Shown here in pieces: positions 31,870-43,722 of a stretch of DNA of 64,000 nucleotides (position 1 is the first letter of the stretch; the number at the start of each line of letters is the position of its first letter). The stretch spans positions 1 to 64,000 of the forward strand of contig JAYMGJ010000522.1 of NCBI GenBank assembly GCA_037178675.1, in the 5' to 3' direction. The notes below the pieces were generated by a model that was not told the origin of the DNA, did not search any database, and saw only the letters and a list, made by a program, of their open reading frames with translations. Source of the stretch: Scleroderma bovista (lineage: Eukaryota > Basidiomycota > Agaricomycetes > Boletales > Sclerodermataceae). The position numbers and the translations under genes were made by a program.

Positions 31870-34800
31870 TCATCCCTCGCCGTATGGCAGGCCACCACTT
31901 CCGACGCTTCCACTCGCTGGCGGCGGAGGTCGGCCACTCCAACTATTGCCACTACCACCATGCCCACGACGCGATCGGTCCCGTTCCGGTGGACGTGACA
32001 TACAGCGATGTGGATCCATACCCATACCCAGTGGTGCACTTGGCTTCGCCGGCAAGTGCGGTGGGGGGTTAGGCAACGGAGCGCCAGGGCGGGGAGGATA
32101 TCCTCCGTGACCAGGAGGCCCAGGTCCAGAATTCCTCCCAGGTTGATGAACGTAAGGCGGCATGCGGTTGAATAATGCAGGTGCATGCACCATTGGCACT
32201 CCCTGCATCAGGGCGGTCACCATGACAGGGGGTGGCGGACCCGTTCGGAAGGATTCTCGCGCTGGAGGGGCACGTCCGTGGTATGGTGGATGTCCAGCGG
32301 GAGGGTGCGGCCTAAAGTTGTCTGGCGGTACGCCGGGAGGTGGCTGATTGCGTCGACCCCGTTTATCAAATTCATGGGAGGATTCATATGCCGGAAGGCT
32401 AGCAAAAAAATACATCACCCTGCGTAAACACTGCTAGGTCGACTACACACCTTTTAGGGTCAGCAGGTAATGGGTCTGTCCAGAAGTATTCGTGATCGAG
32501 CGCCGCAGACGCCGTGCTACGCTCTCTCGGGTTGCAGGTGAGTAGTTTATCCATGAGGTCACATGTCTCAGATCCGATGCTACGGCGGAGTTGTAAGCAA
32601 ACGAAGTAGTGTGAGTGGGTAGACTGACCTCTCGTATGCTGCCCTGAGCCTCTTTGAGTAGTTAGGGAACCGCTTGACGCCCTCGCAGCCCGGCAACGCA
32701 TCAAAGTTTGGCCAAGTGTGTTGGTTGGGTGTACCACATAATTGCCAAATCTTCTCCAGCTGGTCAATGTCCGATGTTCCCGGTAGGATGGGTCTGCGCA
32801 TGAACATCTCCCCCAACACACATCTGCAAGGTGTCTAAGACCTGCACGATGAGGGTGTTAGTGACGAAAATACGAACCCAATGCCCCACATATCAACCTC
32901 CCCTCCATACTGCCGTGCGCCGAGTAGGAGCTCCGGAGGGCGATACCACCGGGTGACAACACAATTGGTGTATTTCTTCTCCTTTCCATTATGATCTCGC
33001 ACTCCGTGCACAACGGTAGGGTCGTAGGCACGTGCCAAACCAAAGTCAGCGATGCGAAGGGACCCGGAGTTGTCAATGAGTAGGTTAGCAGCCTTCATAT
33101 CACGATGAAGAATGTGGTTCTGGATACAGGCGTGATTAGCTTGAAGCAGCTGGGTAAGGGTACGGCAAGGTAGCTTACGCGATGCATGTACTCTGTGCCC
33201 TCCAACAGCTGCTTCATGTAGAGCTTGATCTGGCTAGGGTTAAGCGACACCCGCTCGTTCTCCAATAAGCCCGCCAGATCGTGATCCATGTATGGGAACA
33301 CCATATACACAGACAATGGACTATCTTTGCCTTTACCTGTTTGAAACCTGTTAGTACTAAAAACAAAACCAATTCACTTTGCATACTTCTGACGACAAAC
33401 ATATCCAGAATTTCAACAATGCAGGGATGGTGCATTGCTTTCAGGATCTTAATCTCTCGCAACGCGGTAACCGGCATGCCTTCCTTCTCATTGTGCATCA
33501 ATATGCGTTTCAACGCGACGGCACGTCTGGTAGCAATTTGGACTGCTTTATGGACCTCACTGGCAACAAATGAGTCAGCGCCAAAAGTTTCAGACCATAT
33601 ATTGCAAACTATTCACCCGAAAGTGCCTTCACCGAGCTTCGTGGTCGCATCATAGTCGCTCTGGCGACCGCAGCCTTCGAACGTCCGTCCATAAATGGAC
33701 ATCTCTTCTTTCCGGCTCCGCTGAACGGGTTCACGACGGCGACGCTGGGATGCCACTCCAGATTTACACGCAACATCGCCTAACACAGCATCTTTTTTCT
33801 CCTGTGCCTCCCGAACATCCTCCTCGCGCGCAGGTGGTAAAGGGTACGGAGAAGGTGAATGAGCATCTCTCGGGGCTGGAGGACGTTTGAAAGGGTTTGT
33901 TATCGAAATGGCGCTATGATTGGCAGGAAGAGTGTCGTCTTTGACGGCGCGAATAGGAGGAGCTGGAGGTGGAGAAGCGGGAGGCGGGGGAGGCGGCACA
34001 CCCGAGGGTGCGGGGGGTGGAGGAGAAAGCGGGCGCGGAGAAACGGGACGATAATAATTGCCCCCTGATGATCGCCCAAAGGCATGACCTGGTGACACAG
34101 GCCGATAGCTATCATGGCGGGGAGTCTGACCACCATCGACATCTTGTGCTCTGCCATACCAGCTGTGTTCTTCATAAGGGTCGTGCACTCTATCGCGAAA
34201 ATGCTCTCGCCATGGGCCACGGCCTGGACGATAGTGGCGGTCGTCCTGTTGGTGAAATGGTCGATTATCTTGCCTGTAATGGTCATCTCCATACCGGCCA
34301 CGCTCCCGCCCTTCTCGCATCCTCTGGTCATGCAACCTGTCGACACCATAGTCGCGATGCGGTGGCGAGAATGAGGGGTGGCGAGAAGGCAACCTGTGTT
34401 TTCCTCGTTGTGGGGTAGAACATGGGGATGGAGAGCGGTCAGAACGCATAGAAGGAGACCTTTCGCGATCTCTGTCATGGTAGCGTGGCCTATAGTGATC
34501 GTGTCTGTGGACCTCCCTGGCAGGGGGAGGACGTCGATCACGATCATTCGGCTCCCAGTGGTCACCCCCAAACTGTGGTTGTTGTCGTCTTCGATGTTGC
34601 TCATAGCCATGCCGAGCTCTTGTCTTCTCTTCGTACATACCTCTCTCGTCCTCCACGGGCCGGTCATAAATGACGCCTGAACTCTTGTCCGCTTGCCCAT
34701 TAAGTCTAGGATGCATTATTGAGGGTGTATCTGATGTCTTGGGTTTGGATTTGAATGGGAATTCAACCTTGGGCTTTGTCGAAGCCTCTGAGAGTGGAGG

Positions 34801-34941
34801 TGGAGGATTTACAGCGCGAGGCGACTGTGTATCTTCGTCGTCTAGCTCCCCTTCCTCCGGAGAGGAGGGCATGGGCCTCTTTACTGGTCGTTCATCCTCT
34901 GGGGGCTGTTCTGCTACCCGCTTGGATGGTGTCGAGAGCAT
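31870..34941 (-). CDS. BUR1: cyclin-dependent kinase BUR1/CDK9, with RS-rich N-terminal extension
   Basis: Starts at ATG 34941 ([21 protein letters not shown]). The first 430 residues are disordered, rich in Arg, Asp, His, Ser and Pro. The kinase domain follows: [13 protein letters not shown] (glycine loop), AVALKR (ATP lysine), [11 protein letters not shown] (the PITALRE-type helix of CDK9), [13 protein letters not shown] (catalytic loop), [12 protein letters not shown], then [18 protein letters not shown] and LPGCEGVK, which is BUR1-like. It ends with the BUR1-type [13 protein letters not shown] and a Pro/Gly-rich tail. With a partner cyclin the enzyme phosphorylates RNA polymerase II and Spt5 to promote elongation in the nucleus. 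The exons are joined by short introns near 33600, 33390, 33165, 32890 and 32620. It is divergent from the D-amino-acid oxidase. Confidence 0.85.
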
Positions 34942-35623
34942 AGCCCACAAAGGCGAAACACCAGTTTGCTGTCGTCGTGGCTCAGGAAAATGGCTGCTGA
35001 TGTAATCAACTATGCAGACGCCATACTATCCTGTGCGAGAACTTCCATCCGATCTGCATAGATTGAACTTAACAGAGATCCTTGCTACCGGGCGGTGTTA
35101 TGGCATCGATCTTGGAGCTCGAGGGTCTACTGCATGTTGTTGAATATCTAATCAAGGGCCTTGCATCACCTCCGACTGCTTGCAGCATACCTCAACCTCT
35201 GGTACCTGCAGCGACCATCTTCATAAAAGCGTGTCAATAGCCTCACGCCCAGTTATCTGGCGTACATATAGTACTCTCTGTTCGTACATATTTACTTCCA
35301 CACTCACGTCACTTATCGGTCGCTCCGACATCGTTTTGGGGGCCAGGCGAACCAAAGGCTCCAAGGCAAATAATCGTTCCGCTGGGAGTTGGAGGTTCTG
35401 AACGTTGATCCTTGTAGCGGAATCTGCAAGTGCCGTCGGAGTTTAGTAGAGGGACTTCCCTCAGCTTCCCTCTGGCTTTGAGTAGACCCGGGCACTCGAT
35501 ACCAGTCACCGCTTCTCTCCCAAGAAGCTGAACGTAGTGGGTTTGTTCTTTTTACTGATACGACTAGACACTAAGTAGACGTCTAGATCTACCAGTGTAC
35601 CCCAAGGGCCAGGAGTTCGGTCG
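34942..35623. promoter_or_regulatory. divergent promoter region BUR1 / D-amino-acid oxidase
   Basis: 682 bp with no gene. It should hold both promoters. No recognised binding site. Confidence 0.35.
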
Positions 35624-37096
35624 ATGAAGGATATCATTGTGGTCGGAGCAGGTGCGACCTACCATGCTGTACAACATTGATAATGCTAACAAATACCAGG
35701 AGTGGTGGGCTTATCTACCGCTATCAGAATCCAAGAGAAGGGTGGTTATCGCGTGACAATCGTTGCTCAGACCTTCCCTACGGATCCAAGGACCGTACAC
35801 TATACTAGCCACTGGGCCGTAAGTACTGGAGTTATATCGGAGGTCACTCTCATCAATTGGGATGAGCAGGGAGCACACCATGTCAGCCATGCTTTTGGTG
35901 ATAAGCGCCAACTAGGTGATTGTTTTTTCTAGAAGAGGTCTAAAGCTAGCCCGACGGCATCCCTCGCAGAAATGGATAAAGAAACCTTTGAATGCATGTG
36001 GAAAGACTCGGAGCCTGACGGCCCTCTGCCAAGATGCTTCTTCAGACACTCCCAAACAGAATTCCGTGGTGATGACGTGGATCCCACGGAATGGCTCGGA
36101 CACATGCCAGACGTGGGTTGTTCATCGGAACTTTGACCACTTCTAATACCGTCACACATCTAACAGTTCCGAGCTGTCCTCCAGAATGACCTTGTTCCGG
36201 GATCTGCACGCGGCTGGACATTTACAACCCTGTCTCTCGACCCGCCCGTCTATCTCAACTGGCTTCTGGGTCGTTTCTTAAGCAACGGGGGGACAATTGT
36301 CCATGCCCAGTTGCAACACATTAGTCAGGCGATTCAAGGGGGTATCGGCGACTTACCCCAGAAGCCCGATGGCGTGATCGTGTGCGTCGGTATTGGGGCA
36401 CGTTTCCTTGGTGGTATCGAGGACAAGGACGTTTTTCCGATTCGTGGGCAGACTATCACACTGAGAGCGCCATGGGTACGATATGGTAGAACCCTATCAA
36501 AGGCCGACGGATCTTACACCTATTTGATGCCCAAGGTCACCGGAGATGTGAGTGTCAATCGAGGCGAACAGTAGCCAGTCTGACAATGGTTTCTCTCGTA
36601 GGTACTGATAGGCGGTATTAGAGTGGCCAATGACTGGTAGCTCCCCAGATTGCATGCGCACGTTTTCGACATTTACAGTTATTCAGGTACCCCGCACCAC
36701 GGAAGGAAGATAGAGATGACATACTGACCCGGGTATTGGCTCTTTGTCCTGAACTGGCCCCTCCCGAAGTTCGTGTGAAGCGTACACCAACAATTGACGA
36801 TCTACGACCCCTTATAGTCGACGAAGGGTGTGGTCTTCGTCCTGGCAGGAAAGGCGGAATTAGACTTGAGGCGGAATGGTTTGAAGTCGGACCTCAGAGC
36901 AAGATCCCCGTGATATACAACTACGGGTAAGTGCCACGCGCAATTTCCCAGCGTCCCGAAATTACTCTAGTTTGGTCGAATCGCTAGGCATTCTGGTGCG
37001 GGCTTTCATTCCTCTTGGGGTTCTGCATCAATTGCTTTGTGTCTCTTGGAGGATGCGCTTGCAAATTGTGATCCTAGTGGAACCAGCGGGGGTTAA
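35624..37096 (+). CDS. D-amino-acid oxidase, FAD-dependent
   Basis: Starts MKDIIVVGAG, with a first intron inside the dinucleotide-binding motif; spliced, it reads VVGAGVVGLSTAIRI, the FAD-binding beta-alpha-beta turn. Then AGAHHVSHAFGD, LDPPVYLNWLLGRF, PIRGQTITLRAPW, VLIGGIRVANDWYP and the terminal HSGAGFHSSWGSA are all family landmarks. Exons join at about 35651/35700, 35818/35882, near 35913/35971, near 36110/36169, 36547/36601 and 36636/36684. An apparent stop after VANDW disappears because the codon is split by an intron. It oxidises D-amino acids to 2-oxo acids, ammonia and hydrogen peroxide, normally in peroxisomes. The C-terminus, DPSGTSGG, is not a recognisable PTS1 signal. Confidence 0.83.
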
Positions 37097-37718
37097 TGAG
37101 AATGAAACGGTCGCTGGAAATTATACCGCTAGATAGGACATAGGATTGCCAATTGTTACTCACTTAGCGTTTGATTATGATGGCTGAACCATTTTGCACT
37201 ATGAGACAGACGCCCTAGGTACTAGAGCCTCCGCAAATGCTTGTCTTCAACGGCAGTCATGCTTTTACTCAATGTTGTCATCGATGGCTAGTGTCAATCT
37301 TACAACAAGACATCATACCACATCACCAACACACCACCTCTTGCCATCTTGCACTCGTTCGGAAAAGTTTAGACCCGCTTAAGTTAAACTGCATTCTTGG
37401 AATTTGCCTATCGTTCTATTCCGCTCACTTAGCTGGTGTAACGATACTTCAACGAAGGCGTAACCACTTGTTGGCGAAGTTTGCGACAATGCTAAACCAG
37501 ATGGAGACTAAATGCTCGGCCAAGCTTTGTAAACAGGCTTGTGTTTAACCCACACTTGAGTAGTCGTGACTGAGAAGAAAGGCATTATGTATTGCCATTG
37601 GTGTAGGTGCGCATGTTGGGTGTTGTGTGGCCTGCAGTGTGACAATGTTCAAGACCTGTTAGCAGGAAAATTGGCCTATCCACTGCGATCAAGAAACAGA
37701 AGGGTGGTGACATCTATA
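37097..37718. other. no gene seen between D-amino-acid oxidase and Nudix hydrolase stop codons
   Basis: 622 bp between convergent genes. Mixed sequence without a convincing frame; presumably 3' untranslated regions and terminators. Confidence 0.4.
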
Positions 37719-38562
37719 TCAACAAACCGAACCGAACCAGAACTTGCGCATGATAAATTGATCACCATCTTTAGCAAAGTCCGCCCTTCCTCCAAATTTC
37801 TTCCCTTCCACAAGGTGTTGCAGCCAATAAATGTCGTCAGCCCACATCTTGCTGTACGGGATAGAAGGCAGGCCAGATGAAGATGAAACGCCCAAACGGT
37901 CGTCATTCCCATTGAGGCTGTCCTCTGTCAGCGAGAACCACTCCGGTCGCATCTCGTCCGTCCTGAATGCATGTGTCAGACTAATGCGATATCTTCAAGA
38001 AAAATGACCGACTCTGTAGGTACACCGGTGTGTGAACGGGCCGAGAACACGTCGATGTGGAATGCCCAGTCGGTCCCCTCAGTGAGAAATATCAAGACGC
38101 CGGCATGCTCAAGAGGCGCGTTGATGCCTGACTCTTCCTGGGGAGATTTTCATCTCTGGGTTCATTGGATACGGGGTTAAAGTGTTTACCTTGAGTTCTC
38201 GTGCAGCAGCCTGGGCTGGTGTTTCCCCAGGCTCTACTTTGCCCCCAAATCCATTGTACCTAGTGTGGCAGATAGTCAACGCCCGACTCCACTGAGAAAC
38301 GCCGTTGAACCGTACAGATTGACGCCAAATCCCCGTTTCTTGAACCCGAGCAACAGCTATTTGGCAGAACAAAGGTGAAACACGTCGTAACACCATGGAT
38401 GCCAGGATGGCGGTGAGAATGGCTTACCTTGTTACCGTTGATAACGAACGCGTTCGTGTAAAACCGCGTTTTCGTGTAGGCTTTCCATTCAAATTCGCAC
38501 CCACCCTTGACGAACTCTACCAGGTTGCCATCCAGTCCAGGCGGAATGTCAGTAGCATCCAT
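37719..38562 (-). CDS. Nudix hydrolase, MTH1 (NUDT1)-type nucleotide pool sanitiser
   Basis: Read on the minus strand with introns spliced: FYTNAFVINGNKLLLGFKKRGFG, then NLYNGFGGKVEPGETPAQAA, then ARELKEESGI. This is the Nudix box GX5EX7REUXEEXGU with all acidic residues present. It continues APLEHAGVLIFLTEG and PTETDEMRPEWF, then IPYSKMWADDIYWLQHLVEGK, which is the specific C-terminal pattern of MTH1. The enzyme hydrolyses oxidised purine nucleoside triphosphates such as 8-oxo-dGTP to monophosphates. The start is placed at ATG 38562 (MDATDIPPGLDG); an upstream exon is possible near 38620-38730. It is 310 bp from the stop of SRE1. Confidence 0.82.
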
Positions 38563-38871
38563 CCTCTTAGTGTATGGCAAGTACGATGTATCGACTTGCA
38601 AGTTGACTCACCAGGTCGCCGCTTTTATGTCCTCGCTAAGAACTGAATTGGGATTGGGACTCGAGGCTGCTGATTACTTACTGTTAGTAAATAGCTTTCC
38701 ATTTCACGTAAGTAAGTAGTAGCAGACATAGGTATGTTGAGTGATGGAAAACAATAAGCAGGAAATAAAAATTTAAAGGCCACGACCACAATAAATGTTC
38801 TGCTACAACCCAAGCTACAACATTACTTACTTAGTTCTATAGAACATTCTGATACATGAACTCATGCGGCA

Positions 38872-41800
38872 CTACAGCACCAGCCGAGACCTCCTCTCCC
38901 TCTCTAGGGTGACAAGCTGGTCAACGACGCGATCGCGCGCGTCTTCCAGCGAAAGTCCGTCCGATGGGGTATTATCTTCGTCCTGTTCAAACACACTCGA
39001 ACCTAGTGCGCGCCGTAGTTGAAGAACCAAATCCTTGGGTTGCCCACCCATAGTGCAGCGCGGCGGGCTAGGCGGTGGGGAAAGAAGAGGTATGACGGAA
39101 CCAGGTGAGGAATCCTGCACACCACCGCACGTTCCGCGAGGAGGAAACACGTGCCCGTACAGAATAATGGCGGTTAACAGCGCTTGCACACCAGCGTCAT
39201 CGGAGTTATGGTCTAAGAGATCCATGTCGACATCCAAGTCAACGTCATCGCCTAGCCATGCTCTCTGAAACGCGTTACAGAGCGTCGCAACGGTACCGCC
39301 AAGGCTGCATCCATATCCGATCGTCTCCCGCCACTGTTTCGCCTCCTCAACGACTGGGAACTCTTCTGATTCTCCTTTCTGTCCCTGGGTGACACGATGC
39401 ACAAACAACACCGAGGCATGAGCGCAGAGCCGGCGTCGCAGTAGCGTCGATGCAAGCACGGCAATAGGAGATAGCATGTTCACATGTTTCGACCAGGACA
39501 CCGACAACAAGGAGTCCGCAGCATCCTCAAGTTCCATTTCCTCGAATATAAGCCACTCAAACGTCAAAGCACCATGCGGATCTGGCACTACCATCCCCCG
39601 CGCACGGCTCCACAGCCTCTCTGCACGGATTTTGGCAAACGGAAGAGGGAGAGTATATGCGAGGAGTGCGAGTGTGCACAAATCGGATGTAAGGGTCGTC
39701 GTGGGTACCATTCCAACAGAGGTACAAAGGCTTGACGAAAGGTGGCTGTACACCTGCCAGCGTAGAGTCATGGAGACCGCTGCTTCCTGAGGCCGGAGGA
39801 CAATGAGCTCCGCAAGGCGCACCCACGCCTCGTGTTGAAGGCGATATGCAGCGACACGGCTTGATCGTAGCCCAATGGCCCCACGAATAAGATTGATGAC
39901 CCCGGGACTCACGTCCAACACATCGACTAACTTGTCGTATTCATCCCTTGATCCTTTCGAGACCAGTGCTTGGAGTAACGAACTGGAGTCGCTATTGGAT
40001 GGCCTAGTGTGGTCCTCAGCTCGTACGGTTTCGTTCGATGAAGACCCGGAATCGGAATCCGTGTCGCTGATTTGCGGAGAGAGCGGTGGGGTCGGTAGGT
40101 CGGACATCTCATGCTTGAGTTTGACAGCAGTACTTGTCTGATGGATAACAGAGCTGAAAGGCACTAGCTTCAGAATTCGCGATTGAGATAGTTGGCTGGG
40201 GAAGGGGATCCACGGAACAACAATCGAGACGAGGATGAGGACCGAAGCAAGCAAGTGTATCGCCTGCACAACCTCGTTCCAGGTCCAACCTAGCGCGGAG
40301 AAGGACGAAGAAGATGTAGATGCTGCGTGCGACACATGTGATAACACTGTGCCTTCGTGTGTGTGGTGTTGCTTAGAAGGTGCTGATGTGAGCGGGGAAT
40401 TAAAGAACGAGAATAGTGCGAACACGGCGAGGAGGTATTGTTGGGGCTGGACGTGTTGCGTTGTCATCTGCAGAACCGCCTGCCCTTGCAATGCTGCGCT
40501 TGGATTGGACACCACTGGAGTACCGGATGCGGTCACCGGGGGTACCGCGTTAGGCTGGATCTTGCGTGGGCGGCCACGCTTGCGTTTTTCTGGCACAGCG
40601 CCTGGGACGAAACCTGTGGCGTCATTGACAGTGACGGGAGCGGCAGGCGCGATCTTGCGCTTCTCTTTCTTCTCCGGTAGACTTTCAACTTTGGGTTTTT
40701 TCCTCGCACGTTCTGAGCCCTCATCGTCGTCATCACCATCTTCGTCGTCACTTGCTTCTTCGACACCCACATTATTGATTTCGTCACGTTCTGGGCCACC
40801 ATACTTTTTCGTCCACTCTGATTCCCATTCTGTGAGGATATTTTCTCCACCTGAAAAACGACAGATGAGGGTTCGCAGACCTTCCTTCTCGCGCTTGAGA
40901 CGCCCTTCTCTCCTCTTGAGAACTCTATATCACAGATAAATATGTGGAACAACCGACCCAGTCTTATGAAACTTACTGAATATACTCGGCAGCTTTGCCT
41001 AGTACATTAGCCTTGCTCCCCTTGCGGGCAACTTTGACGCCGTCTATGTAGCCGCGTTCATCGACCGCGTACTCGTCGCTCTTGGAGTTGGGGTCCAAGA
41101 CGCGCAGCGCAGGAACGGCGGCTTTGAGGGACTGTATGCGCGCATTGAGGTTGGTGCGATATCTTCGTTCAATTGTTGTATGGGACGTCTTTGGTCGGCC
41201 AAGGGAAGCGCTGGTAGACGGAACTGTATTGTCATTTACGCGACTGGGAGAAGAATTGGGTGATGATGCGGATGAAACAGAAAGGGAATGAGAAGGAATA
41301 GGTGGAATGGGAGACAAGGGAGCCATAGATGGTGCAAGGAAAGTAGTTTGTGGTGCGGGTATAAACGAGGCGACAGAACCTTTGATCCAAGTTTAATCCC
41401 AAGTATAAGACCAGTATGACCACATACCCATTGTATTTGTGAGAGCATGAGAGACAACGGGTGATCCCCCGAAGCCACTTGAAGGGCTTCCAGGGGATGA
41501 ACTCAGACAAGATGAACTCTCGTCTACTGAGCTTAATGATGAATCCGGTAGAAGGTCCTGGGGACGGATTGGGACCATGGAAGTAGCCTCTGTTCCGAGT
41601 TGGATGCCCTTACTGTCGAGATAGAGCATGTTTGGGTCGACTGCGATGGCCATCGAAGGGGAGTATGTGAAATCCATGTCCATTAGGAATGAGAAGTCGA
41701 ACTCAGTCGCCGAGTCTTGTGGCTTCGTATTCAAGGCGCCAGAGAGGGCGTCCCCAGAAGGCGGCTGCTGGTGATGCTGCTGTGGTACAGGCCATAGCGA

Positions 41801-41974
41801 CGTGAATTGAGACCAGTCCGGTGGCGTCGCTCCCTGCGACAGTTCAGAATCGTCGGTGTCTGCAGAGTTGTTTAAAAGCATAGTCAGTGGGTCGGAGGGG
41901 TCGAGTGCAAGTGAATCTTTCTGGAGCTGTGCCTCGTCATTGTGGGCACTCTCGCCGGCGACAGCGGTCGGCAT
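38872..41974 (-). CDS. SRE1: SREBP-type bHLH transcription factor
   Basis: Three exons: 41974-41428, 41380-40977, 40924-38872. The N-terminus is acidic (activation region: LDPSDPLTMLLNNSADTDD). The bHLH starts SHTTIERRYRTNLNARIQSL, with the tyrosine in ERRYR that distinguishes SREBPs from other bHLH proteins, and the loop carries a long insertion (DPNSKSDEYAVDERGY). A lysine/arginine and AT-hook-like KRGRPRK segment follows. Two hydrophobic stretches, YLLAVFALFSFFNS and VVQAIHLLASVLILVSIVV, are the membrane hairpin, and the C-terminal 400 residues should be the regulatory part. Such proteins sit in the ER membrane and are cleaved when sterol or oxygen is low; the N-terminal part then activates sterol genes. 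It is divergent from DES1, 146 bp between start codons. Confidence 0.85.
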
Positions 41975-42120
41975 TGTCGTCGTGGTCGTGGTCGTTTGCG
42001 ATAGAAAGGCCTCTCAATCGTTCCACTTTCATTATGAGGCCACTTTGCAAGAGAAATCATATCGGGAAGCTGTTTCTCACGACAATTATTCACGCATATA
42101 GTCGACCGCAACAGTGAGCA
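41975..42120. promoter_or_regulatory. 146-bp bidirectional promoter SRE1 / DES1
   Basis: Only 146 bp separate the two start codons. The SRE1 side carries a GTCGTGGTCGTGGTCGTT repeat just before its ATG. I find no clear sterol regulatory element or E-box in it. Confidence 0.6.
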
Positions 42121-43460
42121 ATGTTGTCAATAACGATGGGCGAAGAGATTGGTGAGACGCGTCGTTGAACCGCATTTTCTCTTGCTGACCCTGCCAGACT
42201 TTAGCTACTTTGGTGGGGCAGAGTCTCTCCCAGAGGACAAACGTTCTCCTCGCCGCACAGTCGTCGTCTCGCCTTCAGGAAAAGACGATAGACAGTTGCA
42301 TCCAGGTCCACCCCTTGACCCTGTAGACTTTCTCTGGCTCATGACAGAGGAACCACATCGTTCCCGTCGAATGGCCATTATGAAGGCTCATCCACAAGTC
42401 ACGAAGTTGATGGGACACGAACCCCTCACCAAGTACGTCGTACTGGGTGTCGTATCACTTCAGCTCTACGTCGCCATACTTCTCCGTCATACTCATCCAC
42501 TCTCCTTTACGTTCCTTGCCTTTGCATACGCCCTGGGAGGAACTGCCAATCACAACCTCTTCCTTGCCATCCACGAGATTACCCACAACCTCGCATTCAA
42601 AAGCATAAATGCGAACAAGGCACTCGCCGTGTTCGCAAATATCCCTATTGGAATACCATACTCTGCTGCATTCAAGGTTCGTTTATATTCTCCTTGTGGT
42701 GCGAATGCAGGTCAATGCAATCCTTGAAAAGGGCTATCACTTGGAACACCACAAGCATCTAGGAGAAGACGGTATCGATACAGATCTCCCTACGAACTTG
42801 GAACTGTTCTGTCTCAACAACGTTCTTGGGAAGACTTTCTTTGCGTGAATCGGTTCCTCTGATTGTACTACATCTTACTCACATCTGCTGCAGCACATTC
42901 CAAATATTATTCTATGCACTTCGTCCAGGCTTTGTGCGAACACAAACCCTGACCAAATGGCATCTCATCAACCTCTCCACTCAGTTGATTTTCGACTATA
43001 TCTTCGTGCGAACCTTTGGTTTGCGACCTCTCTTGTATTTGCTCTTCTCAAGTTTCTTCGCTGGAAGTCTACACCCCTGTGCCGGCCACTTCATAGCAGA
43101 GCACTATGTCTGGGATGGCCTCAATCAAGAAACCTACAGTTATTATGGACCACTGAACATCTTAGCTTACAACGTGAGTGGAATAGTACATGTAATGATG
43201 TAACTCACGATGCTTTCTAGGTGGGTTACCATAATGAACACCACGACTTTCCTTCTATTCCTTGGACACGTTTACCCGCCCTCCGTGCTCTCGCGCCGGA
43301 GTTCTATGATACCATTCCTTCCCACCCTAGCTGGCCAATGGTGATTATTAACTTTATCCGGGATAAAGAGGTTGGATTGTTCGCACGTGCGAAGCGACTG
43401 GAAAAGAGCAAGCGATTGAATGGGAAAATGCCAAGTACCAGTTCGAGGACGAGCAACTAA
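42121..43460 (+). CDS. DES1: sphingolipid delta-4 desaturase (dihydroceramide desaturase)
   Basis: Five exons: 42121-42151, 42198-42676, 42732-42844, 42894-43173, 43221-43460. After a short N-terminus (MGEEIDFSYFGG once spliced) comes the family's DFLWLMTEEPHRSRR. The three histidine boxes of membrane di-iron desaturases are present: HEITH, YHLEHHKHLG and GYHNEHHDFP. There are four or so hydrophobic spans (KYVVLGVVSLQLYVAILL; FTFLAFAYALGG; LLYLLFSSFFAGSL). The enzyme puts the 4,5-double bond into the ceramide long-chain base in the ER. A second in-frame ATG at 42136 is an equally good start. It is followed by caleosin on the same strand. Confidence 0.88.
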
Positions 43461-43722
43461 GCATAACCCCTGTCTGATATTTTCATGCCAGTGGGGTGCG
43501 TAGAGCTTACTAATGGACTCTTGTATTTATCACTCTTATCTTATGAGTACTCGCAATTGGCTATGATTCCCGGCGGACAAGATAGTTCACCATTCAGAAT
43601 GATGTCAATGGTGTCGTCACATTGAAATTTGTTATCGGTGGGATCGCTCCTCGCCATTTAAACCGCTGGCGCACTTGAAGAGCTCACCCGCATTCTTCTC
43701 TTCTACCCAGCGCAGTTGTCCG

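Noticed and set aside
36601..36700. In-frame TAG after VANDW in the D-amino-acid oxidase.
   Set aside because: The codon is split by an intron (GACTG|GTAGCT ... TTCAG|GTACCC); splicing gives VANDWYPAPR as in the family.
41975..42120. Sterol regulatory element in the SRE1/DES1 promoter.
   Set aside because: I looked for ATCACCCCAC-like sequences and CANNTG boxes and found none that are convincing.
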